Shown here piece after piece: positions 24,260 through 32,848 of a DNA stretch of 33,084 nucleotides. Numbering within the stretch: the stretch's first letter is position 1; the number at the start of each line of letters is the position of its first letter. The stretch comes from Acidobacteriota bacterium. GTDB taxonomy: Bacteria; Actinomycetota; Acidimicrobiia; Acidimicrobiales; RAAP-2. Position numbers and translations under genes: made by a program. The stretch covers positions 1-33,084 of the forward strand of contig JAGXAY010000015.1 in NCBI GenBank assembly GCA_018971385.1, given 5' to 3'. The notes beneath the pieces were generated by a model that was not told the origin of the DNA, searched no databases, and saw nothing but the letters and a program-made list of their open reading frames with translations.

Positions 24260-25908
24260 GCCTGGTCCGTTCGCGCCACGAAGTCTCCGAAGGACTCCCC
24301 GGGCGCCCCCTCCTGCGCCCATCGGGTCAACCAGGGGGCGAGGGTGGCGTCGAGATGGTCGAGCGACACCTTTTCGGCGACGAGTCGCGCTAACCGGTCA
24401 CCCCGAGGACTCGCCCCGAGGTAGAGGTCGTAGGTCGTCTTCGTCCGGCCGACGAGAGCGACCTCGGCGAGCGCGGCGCGTGAGCACCCGTTCGGGCACC
24501 CCGAGACTCGCACCTCGAGGGGGTGGTTCGAGCGGCCCACCCGAGTGAGCGCACCGTCGACGATGGCGAGGACCTCGGGAAGAACTCTCTCGGACTCCGC
24601 GAGGGCCTTCGAGCAGGTGGGCAGGGCCACGCACGCGATGGCTCGCCTCGCCACGGGAGAGAGGTCCTCGGCGCTCGTCACGCCGGCTCCGCTCACTCGT
24701 CGATCGATCTCGGCGCAGAGCTCCGGGGCGACGCCGACCCGCAGGTCCTGGCGGGGTGTGACGACGAACTGGACGTCCAGGGTCTCGGCGATCTGACGAA
24801 GAGCCCCCCGCAGGGAGGAGCTCTCGGCGTCGCGGACTCGACCACGGGGGACGGGCAGACCGAGCCAGGAACGACCGTCCGAGCCCGGACGCCACCCGAG
24901 GTGGTCGTCACCGGGAGCGAGGAGGGGCGCCGGGGCGTCCACGACGACCCGTCCACTCCGCCGAACGACCTCCTCCCGGATCTGGTCGACGCCCCGTTCG
25001 GCCACGACGTACTTGAAGCGGGCCTGGCGACGATCTACTCGACCGCCCTCGTCGCGGTAGATCTCGACGAGGGACTGAATCACGGGAACGAGGTCCTCCT
25101 CTCGCACGAAGCCGAGGGACTCGGCCAGACGGGCGTAGGTGCCGGGGTGCTGGTAGCTGCGCCCGAGACCCCCGCCAATGAGGACGTGAGCGCCCCGACC
25201 CTCGGTGGGGTGCTCCGTCGGAATGATGCCGACGTCGTGCGCGAAGACGTCGACGCAGTTCTCCTCGGGGTGGGCGACGGCGATCTTGAACTTGCGGGGC
25301 AGGTAGGTCACTCCGTAAAAGTCGTGCTCACTCTCGTCCTCCACGCTCACGGCGATTTCTCCGTTGACGAACACCTCCAGGTAGGCGTTGGTCCGAGCCC
25401 GAAAGTGGGAGGCGATCGTCGTGACGAGACGGGCGTAGTAGGGGTCCTCACCGAGGCGGGGGCAGAGGACGGTGTTTCTCACGACGTCGCCGCAGCCCCC
25501 GAAGGAACTTAAGGTCGCCTCGTGCAGTCGTCGGGCGAGGTCGCGCAGCGACCCCTTCCACACTCCGTGAATCTGCACCGTCTGACGGGTGGTGAGGCGT
25601 AGGGTGCCGTTGCCGAAGCGCTCCGCCACGTCGTCGAGGGCCAGCCACTGGGCGCTCGTGAGTCGTCCCCCGGGCACCACCACCCGGACCATGAAGATGT
25701 ACTCGAGTTCTTCCTTCGCGAGAGTCCGTTCCCGGCGAACGTCCCGGTCGTCCTGGGCGTAGATGCCGTGGAACTTGATGAGGTGCTCGGAGTCGGGGTG
25801 ACTGAGCGCCCGGGCCCCGTCGGCGAGGTCCTCCCCCAGGTGTCCGCGCAACAAGTGACTCGCGGCTTTGACGCCTTCTTCGTGGGTCAGGGCTGTCTCG
25901 AGGGACAC
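24256..25908 (-). CDS. Sulfite reductase hemoprotein (siroheme/4Fe-4S), nitrite reductase alternative
   Basis: This 550-residue enzyme has the duplicated sulfite/nitrite reductase layout. The four cluster and siroheme cysteines are Cys426, Cys432, Cys471 and Cys475. Siroheme contacts lie in TLRLTTRQTVQIHG. The N-terminal KFHGIYAQDDRD favours assimilatory sulfite reductase of the CysI/SirA type over nitrite reductase, though this is not certain. It reduces sulfite to sulfide with six electrons. The GTG start has AGGAG six bases upstream. The two genes after it make siroheme, which fits their co-regulation, possibly through the palindrome at 25935-25949. Confidence 0.92.
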   Translation of the reverse strand: MSLETALTHEEGVKAASHLLRGHLGEDLADGARALSHPDSEHLIKFHGIYAQDDRDVRRERTLAKEELEYIFMVRVVVPGGRLTSAQWLALDDVAERFGNGTLRLTTRQTVQIHGVWKGSLRDLARRLHEATLSSFGGCGDVVRNTVLCPRLGEDPYYARLVTTIASHFRARTNAYLEVFVNGEIAVSVEDESEHDFYGVTYLPRKFKIAVAHPEENCVDVFAHDVGIIPTEHPTEGRGAHVLIGGGLGRSYQHPGTYARLAESLGFVREEDLVPVIQSLVEIYRDEGGRVDRRQARFKYVVAERGVDQIREEVVRRSGRVVVDAPAPLLAPGDDHLGWRPGSDGRSWLGLPVPRGRVRDAESSSLRGALRQIAETLDVQFVVTPRQDLRVGVAPELCAEIDRRVSGAGVTSAEDLSPVARRAIACVALPTCSKALAESERVLPEVLAIVDGALTRVGRSNHPLEVRVSGCPNGCSRAALAEVALVGRTKTTYDLYLGASPRGDRLARLVAEKVSLDHLDATLAPWLTRWAQEGAPGESFGDFVARTDQA

Positions 25909-25934
25909 GTCACTCTCCTAATTCTCATCCTTTC

Positions 25935-25949
25935 CACTAAATATTAGTG
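25935..25949. promoter_or_regulatory. Candidate operator CACTAA-N3-TTAGTG before the sulfite reductase
   Basis: A perfect 15-base inverted repeat in an AT-rich island sits 27 bases upstream of the sulfite reductase GTG. A further ACTAAT half-site lies just upstream on the minus strand. It may be bound by a sulfur-responsive or Rrf2-type regulator, but no such gene is in the window. Confidence 0.42.
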
Positions 25950-25955
25950 AATTAG

Positions 25956-27176
25956 TCAGGATTTGTCGACACGGCTTTCTCGAGCAAGGACGGCCGCCCC
26001 CGCGAGGGCGAGGAGACAGGAGAGGGCGAAGGCGTTCGCCGGAACGAAGGTCAGGGCGTTTTCCCGTAGATCGAAGGGGGCGCCGTGGGGTACCCACCAC
26101 ACGGGTGCGGCAACGGTAATGACCCCGAGGAGGACCCCGGCGATACGCACTCGCCTCTCCGGTCGAAAGATCAGTCCCACGGCCGCTACCCAGAGCCACA
26201 CGAAGTGGTGGACCCAACTCACCGGTGAGACGAGCAGGCCGGTCACCGCCACCGTCCACACCGCCATCGCCACCTCGCCCCGGGCGTGAAGGCGACGAGC
26301 GACGACAAGTCCGAACCCCAGCACCACGAGAGCCACCGCGTCCACGAAGGAGCTCGCGAGAGTGCGGTGGACCAATCGATCGAGAACTCCCTGGAGGCTC
26401 TGGTTGGAGACGAAACTCACGACCCCGATACGGGACTGGGCGACGACGTCGTGAAACCAGTACTGGCGTGACGCCGTCGGGTTCGCCACGAAGGCGACGA
26501 CCACGACCACGACGAAGGAGAGCGTGGCGTTCCTCGCTCGCCGCCACTGACCGGTCACGAGGTAGTAGCCAATCCAGATCAGGGGCACGAGTTTGAGGGC
26601 CCCGGCGAGACCGACGAGGACCCCCCGCGGCAGGTGACGTCCCCGCCAGCTCCACGTCCCGCCGAGATCGAGCAGGACGAGCGCCATGACGAGCAGATTG
26701 ATCTGCCCGAAGGCGAAGGTTTGCAGAACCGGGTTCGCCACCACCCCGAGTCCCGCGAGCAGGAGCGCCCACCACCGGCGAGAGCGCCCGGGGACGGCGA
26801 CCCACTGCAGACTCACCCGGACGCTCACGACGAGACAGAGGGCTCCGAGGAGAGCCCAGAGAACGCCGACCACTCCCGTGGGTCCCCACCGGAGCGGCCA
26901 GAGGAGCAGGGCGGCGGTGGGTGGGTACGTGAAGGGTAAGGGTGGACCACCGGTGACGACCAACCCGAGGTGATAGAGGGAGGGCGAGAACGCGTGGACG
27001 GCCCCTAGTCGATAGACCTCGAGGTCCACCTGGCGGCGATAAACGGTCCAGCCGAGGCTTCCGACGACCAGGGCCACCAGTGCGAGGGCCCCGAGGAGAC
27101 GGTCTCTCGGGGGGAGGCGAGCGGGGGGCGCAGCGGACGGGGCGAGGGGTGGATCGAGGTGATACCCCGACGTCAC
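25956..27176 (-). CDS. GT87/DUF2029-type polyprenol-phosphate mannosyltransferase
   Basis: This 406-residue integral membrane protein has about 10 spans and the GT87 (DUF2029) signs: VDLEVYRLGA with Asp51 after the first span, PFTYPPTAALLLWPL (YPP at 84-86) and GALKLVPLIWIGYYL. Family members such as PimE add alpha-1,2-mannose from polyprenol-phosphate-mannose on the outer membrane face. The GTG start overlaps the upstream PIG-V-like gene as GTGA. The frame is open much further upstream, but that stretch is antisense-like shadow inside the neighbour. Target glycan unknown; a lipid or cell-wall glycan is likely. Confidence 0.88.
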   Translation of the reverse strand: MTSGYHLDPPLAPSAAPPARLPPRDRLLGALALVALVVGSLGWTVYRRQVDLEVYRLGAVHAFSPSLYHLGLVVTGGPPLPFTYPPTAALLLWPLRWGPTGVVGVLWALLGALCLVVSVRVSLQWVAVPGRSRRWWALLLAGLGVVANPVLQTFAFGQINLLVMALVLLDLGGTWSWRGRHLPRGVLVGLAGALKLVPLIWIGYYLVTGQWRRARNATLSFVVVVVVAFVANPTASRQYWFHDVVAQSRIGVVSFVSNQSLQGVLDRLVHRTLASSFVDAVALVVLGFGLVVARRLHARGEVAMAVWTVAVTGLLVSPVSWVHHFVWLWVAAVGLIFRPERRVRIAGVLLGVITVAAPVWWVPHGAPFDLRENALTFVPANAFALSCLLALAGAAVLARESRVDKS

Positions 27177-28309
27177 GGAGTCCACGCGAGGGTGGTCGAC
27201 AGCATGGTGAGAAGCACCATCACCAGAGCCGACACCATGAGAACTCGTTCGAAGTACCGGCGCGGGATGAGCTCGGCCGACCCGGCGAAGAGCGCGAAGC
27301 CCCGCAGAACGAGACGGGGCGACAGCGACACGATGGGCGACAGGGCCCCGAAGAGCACCGTCGCCGCCGCCTGGGTCGTCCAGTCGGCCGGTATCGCGCG
27401 CCGACGACGCCACCACTCGACCGCCAGCATCACGACGACCAGTGTGCTGAGCGACTTCACCGCGGAGTTCACGTCGGAGAATCCCGAGGTCACGAAGCGG
27501 AACATGGAGTAGAAGACACCCGTCCCGAGAGGACCGGACTGCCAACCGGCCCTCTGAGCGTCGAACCAGGCGAAGGGGGTGTGGGCGTGAACCCATAGGT
27601 ACGAGAAGAAGAGGACGAGACCGCTCGGGGCGATGAGGGCGGCCCACCAGGCCTGGTAGTCCCGCTCGTACCGTGACGCCCGGTACGCCGCCACGACGCA
27701 GACGATGATGATGGCCGAGCTCACCGGGTCACTCAAGCTCGCGAGGGCCGCCAGTCCTCCCGCCAGGTGCCACCGGTGCCGCGAGAGCGCCCACAGGGTG
27801 AGGGCCCCGAAGGTAATCGTCAGCCCCTCCGAGTACACCAGGGAGAGAACGACCGCCGCCGGAGAGAAGACCATGAGCGCGACGGCCCGAGTGGCGGCCT
27901 CACCATCGAGCCGCTCCTTCACCATGAACCAGAGGGCGAGACTCGCGCTCAGACCGGTGAGAAAGGTGGCGGCGATTCCCGAGGCCACGAAACTGAGGCC
28001 CGTGAGCGCGTGAACGATGCGGATCACGACTGGGAGAAGTGGGAAGAAACCGAGGTCGGTTTGGCGCGTCACCGTGAGGAGGTGGGGGCCCACGTGAGGA
28101 ATATGGGTGGCGTAGCCGTGTTGGGCGATATCGAGGTACCACCGGGAGTCCCACGTCGAAAAGAGGGACTGGAGAGACCGGTGAGTCATGCGCGCGAGCG
28201 CCGCCAAGGTGGCGAAAATCACCAGTCGGCTACTCAGGTACCACCCCACCGGAGCCCACCAGGTGCGCGTCCGAACTCGCGTCTGTACCTGAGTTAAGGA
28301 CTCCTCCAC
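27173..28309 (-). CDS. PIG-V-like GT-C mannosyltransferase, paralogue 1
   Basis: This 378-residue membrane protein has the PIG-V/GT76 pattern: STWDSRWYLDIAQHGY (Asp54 being the catalytic-type aspartate), DLGFFPLLPVVIR, FSPAAVVLSLVYSEGL and the late motif LSPIVSLSPRLVLRGF. Such enzymes move mannose from a polyprenol carrier. It is coupled by GTGA to the GT87 gene downstream, so the two likely act in sequence on one glycan. The GTG start at 28309 has no clear ribosome site. A paralogue lies at 30294-31430. Confidence 0.87.
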   Translation of the reverse strand: MEESLTQVQTRVRTRTWWAPVGWYLSSRLVIFATLAALARMTHRSLQSLFSTWDSRWYLDIAQHGYATHIPHVGPHLLTVTRQTDLGFFPLLPVVIRIVHALTGLSFVASGIAATFLTGLSASLALWFMVKERLDGEAATRAVALMVFSPAAVVLSLVYSEGLTITFGALTLWALSRHRWHLAGGLAALASLSDPVSSAIIIVCVVAAYRASRYERDYQAWWAALIAPSGLVLFFSYLWVHAHTPFAWFDAQRAGWQSGPLGTGVFYSMFRFVTSGFSDVNSAVKSLSTLVVVMLAVEWWRRRRAIPADWTTQAAATVLFGALSPIVSLSPRLVLRGFALFAGSAELIPRRYFERVLMVSALVMVLLTMLSTTLAWTP

Positions 28310-28455
28310 CGACCAAGACTAACGGTAAGGGGCCGTGACCTGGGTGGACGTCACTTCATTGTCATACGGATTCCGTCCCCGACCGTGCCTAAGTCCCTGT
28401 AAGGATGGTCGATAGTCCGACAGAATCAGATAGAACGCCACTGTCAGGAGGCCCC

Positions 28456-28989
28456 GTGCGACGCTTAACCACCGCTTTGGCGATGACCCTCGCTCTCTCC
28501 CCCGTCATTCTCCCGAGCACCCTCGCCGGAGCCGCGACCCTCCACCTGGCGCCTTCCTGTAAGCCGGCGCAGATGAAGGTCTCCCTCGGTGTCTCCCAGG
28601 GTGCGGCCGGGACCTTCTACTACCCCATTGTTTTCACCAACGAGGGTGCGACCTGCACCATCTTCGGCGTGCCGAGTATTCGGGCGGGCCTTCGTCCCGT
28701 CGCCAAAAAGCCCCCGACCTACGTGGGACTGTGGGCCCGCAACCTGTCCATGGGGTACTTCCCGGCCCTCCACCGCATCGGCCACCACCAGAGCGTGTCG
28801 GTGGCCTTCGCGGTCTCCGACCCCTATAACTACACCGCCTCCCAGTGTCGACCCAAGGGCGCGGCCGGAGTGTACGTCACCCTCGGGAGTTTCGCCCGGG
28901 CCTTCGTTCCCATCCCTCACCTCATCGTGTGTTCGGCCCTCCCCGATCTCGTCACCCGCCTCATCGTGCCCGGCACGAGCGGGGTCTAG
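28456..28989 (+). CDS. Secreted DUF4232 domain protein
   Basis: This 177-residue protein starts at GTG 28456 with AGGAGG five bases upstream. A signal peptide is clear: MRRL, then a hydrophobic run TTALAMTLALSPVILPSTL and a small-residue site near AGAATL. The mature part resembles DUF4232, common in secreted actinobacterial proteins, with FTNEGATCTIFGVPSI and four cysteines that could form two disulfides. The function is unknown. It is divergent from the PIG-V-like gene and converges on the SQR-like gene. Confidence 0.82.
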   Translation: MRRLTTALAMTLALSPVILPSTLAGAATLHLAPSCKPAQMKVSLGVSQGAAGTFYYPIVFTNEGATCTIFGVPSIRAGLRPVAKKPPTYVGLWARNLSMGYFPALHRIGHHQSVSVAFAVSDPYNYTASQCRPKGAAGVYVTLGSFARAFVPIPHLIVCSALPDLVTRLIVPGTSGV

Positions 28990-29000
28990 GAACTCACCCG

Positions 29001-29029
29001 ACCTTCCCCTCGAGGAACCTAGGGGAGGT
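29001..29029. terminator. Candidate bidirectional terminator hairpin
   Basis: ACCT-T-CCCCT (29001-29010) pairs with AGGGG-AGGT (29021-29029), a nine-pair stem with one bulge and a ten-base loop. It lies 11 bases past the DUF4232 stop and covers the last codons of the convergent SQR-like gene. T-runs are short, so strength is uncertain. Confidence 0.42.
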
Positions 29030-30221
29030 TGACGTAGCCGTTGCGGGACTTCCAGAGGAAGTACTTCTCGAAGGCCAACTTCATCAGGTGGGCTTGGGGT
29101 CCCGGGATAAGGAGGCCGTGACGCCGGGGTGGCAACATCTTGTCGGCGAGGATGATCACGCCGTTGTTGCCGGCGTCCATGACGCACACGGCCTTGATGT
29201 CCTTGAACTCGTGCTCCTCACTCGGTGTCTCGCCCCGAATTTGGGCCGCCACGTTCTTCGCCGCTACGTGGGCCATGACTTCAGTGGGGAAACCGGTCTT
29301 CGGAACCCCCACCGGGGTGGGCGTGTGCCAGGGGGCCTGAACCGCCGCCGCGATACCCACGGCGTAGACGTCGTCGAACGCCGTGCTCTGGTAGGTCGGC
29401 CGCACCGCGACGTAGCCCTTGGCGTCTCCGAGTCCACTCTCGGCAATCAGTCGACGACCCACGAAGGGCGGAATGAGCATCGAGAACGCGAAGGGCAGAT
29501 CACGTCCGTCGGTGAGACGAATGGCGACGGAATCCACGTACTCGACGGAGGCGTTGGTGATCGCCTCGATGCCCTTCTGCTTCAGGAACATTCCGAGCAG
29601 GGTTTCCCCGTGCGGGAGCCCTCCAATACCGAAGTGTCCCAGTTCGGGTTCCGAGGTGAGGTAGGTCAACTTCACGCGATCGGCCAGACCGTGCTTCTTC
29701 AACTGGTACGCCGTGTTGAAGAGGAACTCGTAGGCCGCCCCGAAGCAACTCGCCCCCTGGGTGGCGCCGATGACCACGTCACCGGGCTTTTCCAGGAACT
29801 TCCTCCACCGCTCCCCGGCCTCGGTGGCGTCGTCGAGGGAGGTGATGGTCACGGCGTTTCCCCCGCGTCCGAGACCCGGGGCGACGGAGAAGTCGTTCTC
29901 GTACCCCGTGGCGATAATCAGGTAGTCGTAGGGATACTCCGTCGTCCCGACCCGTACCACTTTGGCTCCCGGATCAATCGAGGTCGCCGAGGCGTGGACG
30001 AACTCGATGTGGTGATCCCCGAGCACGGGGGCGACCGGAAAGGAGAGGTCCTCTTCGGAGCGAACTCCGAAGGGCAGCCAGATGAGTGACGGGTTGAAGA
30101 CGAAGCGATCGCTCGGCGAGATGACCGTCACGTCGACGTCGCCGTGGAGCTCACTGCGTACCGCCAGGGCGGCCGTGAGACCACCGAAGTTACTTCCGAG
30201 AACGAGGACCTTGCGTGCCAT
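29019..30221 (-). CDS. Sulfide:quinone oxidoreductase-like FAD protein
   Basis: This 400-residue flavoprotein has the SQR layout: FAD site VLVLGSNFGGLTAAL (5-19), a second nucleotide-contact strand YDYLIIATGYE, GATQGASCFGAAYEF with Cys159 and AVCVMDAGNNGVIILAD with Cys346. It also has the late KTGFPTEVMAHVAAKNV helix and a C-terminal hydrophobic helix for membrane contact. SQR oxidises sulfide to polysulfide and passes electrons to quinone. The two cysteines that flank FAD are kept, but the third conserved one (Cys128 of Acidithiobacillus SQR) appears to be replaced. The ATG has GGGAGG five bases upstream. Confidence 0.85.
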   Translation of the reverse strand: MARKVLVLGSNFGGLTAALAVRSELHGDVDVTVISPSDRFVFNPSLIWLPFGVRSEEDLSFPVAPVLGDHHIEFVHASATSIDPGAKVVRVGTTEYPYDYLIIATGYENDFSVAPGLGRGGNAVTITSLDDATEAGERWRKFLEKPGDVVIGATQGASCFGAAYEFLFNTAYQLKKHGLADRVKLTYLTSEPELGHFGIGGLPHGETLLGMFLKQKGIEAITNASVEYVDSVAIRLTDGRDLPFAFSMLIPPFVGRRLIAESGLGDAKGYVAVRPTYQSTAFDDVYAVGIAAAVQAPWHTPTPVGVPKTGFPTEVMAHVAAKNVAAQIRGETPSEEHEFKDIKAVCVMDAGNNGVIILADKMLPPRRHGLLIPGPQAHLMKLAFEKYFLWKSRNGYVNLP

Positions 30222-30293
30222 CTCAACCTCCCGACACCTTGAGAGTACGCCCCGCAGTATCGATGGGGAGAGGGCCGAAAGACCCCTTTTTCA

Positions 30294-31430
30294 CTAGGGG
30301 AAGTAGCGTGGCCAACTCGTGGCGTAGGCGAGGAACACCATGCACGTCCCACTCGCCACGAGGATCACCGTGAAGAGGCGACCCTTGAGGGCGACTCCGG
30401 TGAGGGCGAGGAGGGGGAACGCGCGTAGGAGCAGGCGTGGTGTAATCACGACGATGGGAGAAAGTAACCCCAGGAAGAGCGCCATGAGGGACCACGTCCA
30501 CCAGGTGCCCGGCGCTCCGAGGCGGCGGGGAACCAGAAAGACGAGCAGGGCCACGGCCACCACCATGCCCCCCACTTTGGTGACGGCCACCAGATTCGAC
30601 GCTCCGTGATGAGCGACAATCTCGATCACGCGTGAGATGCCCGAGAAGTAGGGCTCGTGCTGGAAGGTGAGACGTTGCGCGTGGTAGTAGGCGAAGAAGG
30701 AGCCGACCGTCACGTAGAGGTAGGTGAAAAACGCGAGGACTCCCAGTGGGGCGAGAAGAGGGGCGAGAAGGGCCCGCCACTCACGACGATCCCTGATGGC
30801 CTCCCACGCGGCCCAGGCGCACGCGACGGCGGCCACGATACCGACCGGATCGCAGGCCGTGACGAGAGCAGCGAATAGTCCGCCGCGGACCCACTGTCGT
30901 CGCTGCAACGCGAGCAGACTGAGCGACCCGAAGAGAAGAATGAGTGGTTCGGAGTACGACATCGAGAGGACGTACCCGGCCGGGGAGAAGTACACCAGCC
31001 AGGTGGCTCGCGTCGCCCCGACGTCCCCGTAGCGCTCCCGCACGAGGTACCAGAGAGCCACGGCCGCCCCGAGAGAAGCGAGGTGCATTTCGACGGTCGG
31101 CACCCAGAAGAGAGGGAGCCCCAGATGAATGGGGCCCGCCTCGAGCAGGGGAACCAAGGGAAAGAACCCGTCGTTGACCGACTTTCGAAACTGGGGCAGG
31201 GGTGAGTAGCCGAACCGGGCGATCGACCGGTACCACCCGGCGTCCCAGTTGTTCATCAGGTGCAAAAGAGTGGTGTGTTTCAGGTGGGCCGTGATCAACC
31301 AGACCAGGGTGACAACGAGGGTGCTGAGGGCCCAAATGAGAATCGGCGTGAGGTACGAAGGGCGAGATCTCGACGATGGTGCCAGGTGCCGGGCTCTAGC
31401 GGGGGACTGATATGTCGCCCGCGCGCTCAT
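30294..31430 (-). CDS. PIG-V-like GT-C mannosyltransferase, paralogue 2
   Basis: This 378-residue membrane protein is a clear paralogue of 27173-28309. It shares the motif NNWDAGWYRSIARFGY (Asp63), GFFPLVPLLEA, YFSPAGYVLSMSYSEPL and LSPIVVITPRLLLRAF. It should use a polyprenol-linked mannose donor on the outer face of the membrane. The ATG at 31430 is preferred over a TTG one codon upstream; neither has a ribosome site. It may be co-transcribed with the SQR-like gene, which starts 72 bases past its stop. Confidence 0.86.
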   Translation of the reverse strand: MSARATYQSPARARHLAPSSRSRPSYLTPILIWALSTLVVTLVWLITAHLKHTTLLHLMNNWDAGWYRSIARFGYSPLPQFRKSVNDGFFPLVPLLEAGPIHLGLPLFWVPTVEMHLASLGAAVALWYLVRERYGDVGATRATWLVYFSPAGYVLSMSYSEPLILLFGSLSLLALQRRQWVRGGLFAALVTACDPVGIVAAVACAWAAWEAIRDRREWRALLAPLLAPLGVLAFFTYLYVTVGSFFAYYHAQRLTFQHEPYFSGISRVIEIVAHHGASNLVAVTKVGGMVVAVALLVFLVPRRLGAPGTWWTWSLMALFLGLLSPIVVITPRLLLRAFPLLALTGVALKGRLFTVILVASGTCMVFLAYATSWPRYFP

Positions 31431-31437
31431 CAAAAAT

Positions 31438-31500
31438 CCAGTCTAGGTGGTGAGATTCGCCCCCTCCCTCGATACCCCCGGACGGTAGACTGGTCAGTCT
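31438..31500. promoter_or_regulatory. TetR-like operator region before the MFS gene
   Basis: AGACTG-GT-CAGTCT at 31487-31500 is a near-perfect palindrome of the size TetR-family repressors bind. A second half-site, CCAGTCTA (31438-31445), is the exact inverse of TAGACTGG (31486-31493). The region lies between the divergent PIG-V-like and MFS genes. No TetR gene is in the window. Confidence 0.42.
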
Positions 31501-31591
31501 CAGTTCGCCCGACGCTCGAACTCCGAACCCCGACGTTGTTCTCCCCTCGCCCGGTGCGGCCCCGCACCCCCCGTTCTCACCAGGAGTGTTC

Positions 31592-32848
31592 GTGCCGTTC
31601 CTCGACCGCCTCGCCCCCGCCGACTTTCGCGCCGAAGTGCGCGGCCCGGTGCGTCGGCTCTACCAGGTCACCCTGATCAACACCTTCGGAAACGGCATGG
31701 CCTTCGCCATGTTCGTCGTCTACCTGCACAACGTCCGGGGCTTCTCCACGACCTTCGCGACTCTCCTCCTCACCGCGACGGCCCTCGTCGGTCTCGTCAC
31801 CGGTCCGCTGTGGGGAACGCTCATCGACCGCATCGGACCGGCCAAGGTCGGACTCGCCTCCATGGTGCTCTCCGCCTTCGGACTCGCCCTCTGGACTCGG
31901 GTTCGAACTCACGAGGAAGCCATCGTGATCGCCCTCATCATTACCGTGTTCGAGGGAGCCGGGTGGGGGCCGGGCCTCGTCATGCTCACCCGCCTGGTCT
32001 CCGAAGAACACCGCCAACGCGCCTACGGCGTGAACTTCATGTTCGTGAACCTGGGCATCGGTTCGGGGCTACTCGTCTCGGCGGCCATCGTGAGCCTTCG
32101 TCACCCCGTGACGTTCACGTGGCTCTACCTCTTCGACGCCGCGATGACGATGGTCGCCGCCTCCCTGTTCGCCACTCTCGCCCCCTACGGGCGTCCCGTT
32201 CACGAGGAGCACGAGCACGGGGACTCACGACAGGGCTGGGGCGTCGTCCTACGGGACCGGCGCCTTCGCCACTACGTCTTCGCGAGCCTCGTGCTCATTC
32301 TCGGCGGCTACGGTTCGGTCGACGCGGGGCTCAGCCTCTTCATCGTGAACAATCTCCACGTCTCCATCCACGTCATCGGCATCACCTTCTTCTTCAACAC
32401 CGTGACGGTGGTGCTCGCCCAGCTCTGGGTCCTTAACCGGATGGAGGGCCACTCGCGGACCCGCATGATGGCGCTCGTCTCGGTCCTGTGGTTCGTCTTC
32501 TGGGCGGCGCTCGAGTTCTCCCTCGCCCTCCCGCTCGTCGCCATCGTCGTACTCCTCTGCGCGGCCCAGGTGGTCTTCGCGATCGGGGAGACCATGTTGC
32601 AACCCTCGGGGTCGGCCATCATCAACCACATCGCCCCCGAACACCTGCGGGGACGTTACAACTCCGCCGCGGGAGCCGCGTGGGGAGTCTCCAATACTCT
32701 GGCTCCCGCCATCACCGGCCTCTACTACTCCCTCCACGCGGGTAACTGGTGGCCGATCGGAACGGGTCTGACCGTCCTCGTCGGTGGTCTCATGATGCTG
32801 CGCCTACGCCACGAACTGAGCGCCGAGGAGGACGGGCGCCGAGCCTAG
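31592..32848 (+). CDS. MFS transporter
   Basis: This 418-residue protein has about 12 hydrophobic spans of the MFS_1 type, with the loop motif GPLWGTLIDRIGPAKVG after the second span and a His/Glu-rich central loop (VHEEHEHGD). The GTG at 31592 is chosen because AGGAG ends five bases before it; a GTG at 31586 overlaps that ribosome site. The substrate is unknown. A TetR-like palindrome lies about 90 bases upstream. The stop shares CTAG with the stop of the convergent F420-type gene. Confidence 0.88.
   Translation: MPFLDRLAPADFRAEVRGPVRRLYQVTLINTFGNGMAFAMFVVYLHNVRGFSTTFATLLLTATALVGLVTGPLWGTLIDRIGPAKVGLASMVLSAFGLALWTRVRTHEEAIVIALIITVFEGAGWGPGLVMLTRLVSEEHRQRAYGVNFMFVNLGIGSGLLVSAAIVSLRHPVTFTWLYLFDAAMTMVAASLFATLAPYGRPVHEEHEHGDSRQGWGVVLRDRRLRHYVFASLVLILGGYGSVDAGLSLFIVNNLHVSIHVIGITFFFNTVTVVLAQLWVLNRMEGHSRTRMMALVSVLWFVFWAALEFSLALPLVAIVVLLCAAQVVFAIGETMLQPSGSAIINHIAPEHLRGRYNSAAGAAWGVSNTLAPAITGLYYSLHAGNWWPIGTGLTVLVGGLMMLRLRHELSAEEDGRRA

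Noticed and set aside
27177-27647. N-terminal extension of the GT87 protein
   Set aside because: It lies inside the PIG-V-like gene, has no membrane pattern, and the GTGA overlap gives a better start.
28335-28376. GTGAC/GTCAC and ACGGA-T-TCCGT inverted repeats in the divergent PIG-V/DUF4232 space
   Set aside because: The arms are short, and chance occurrence in a 146-base region is likely; no promoter geometry supports them.
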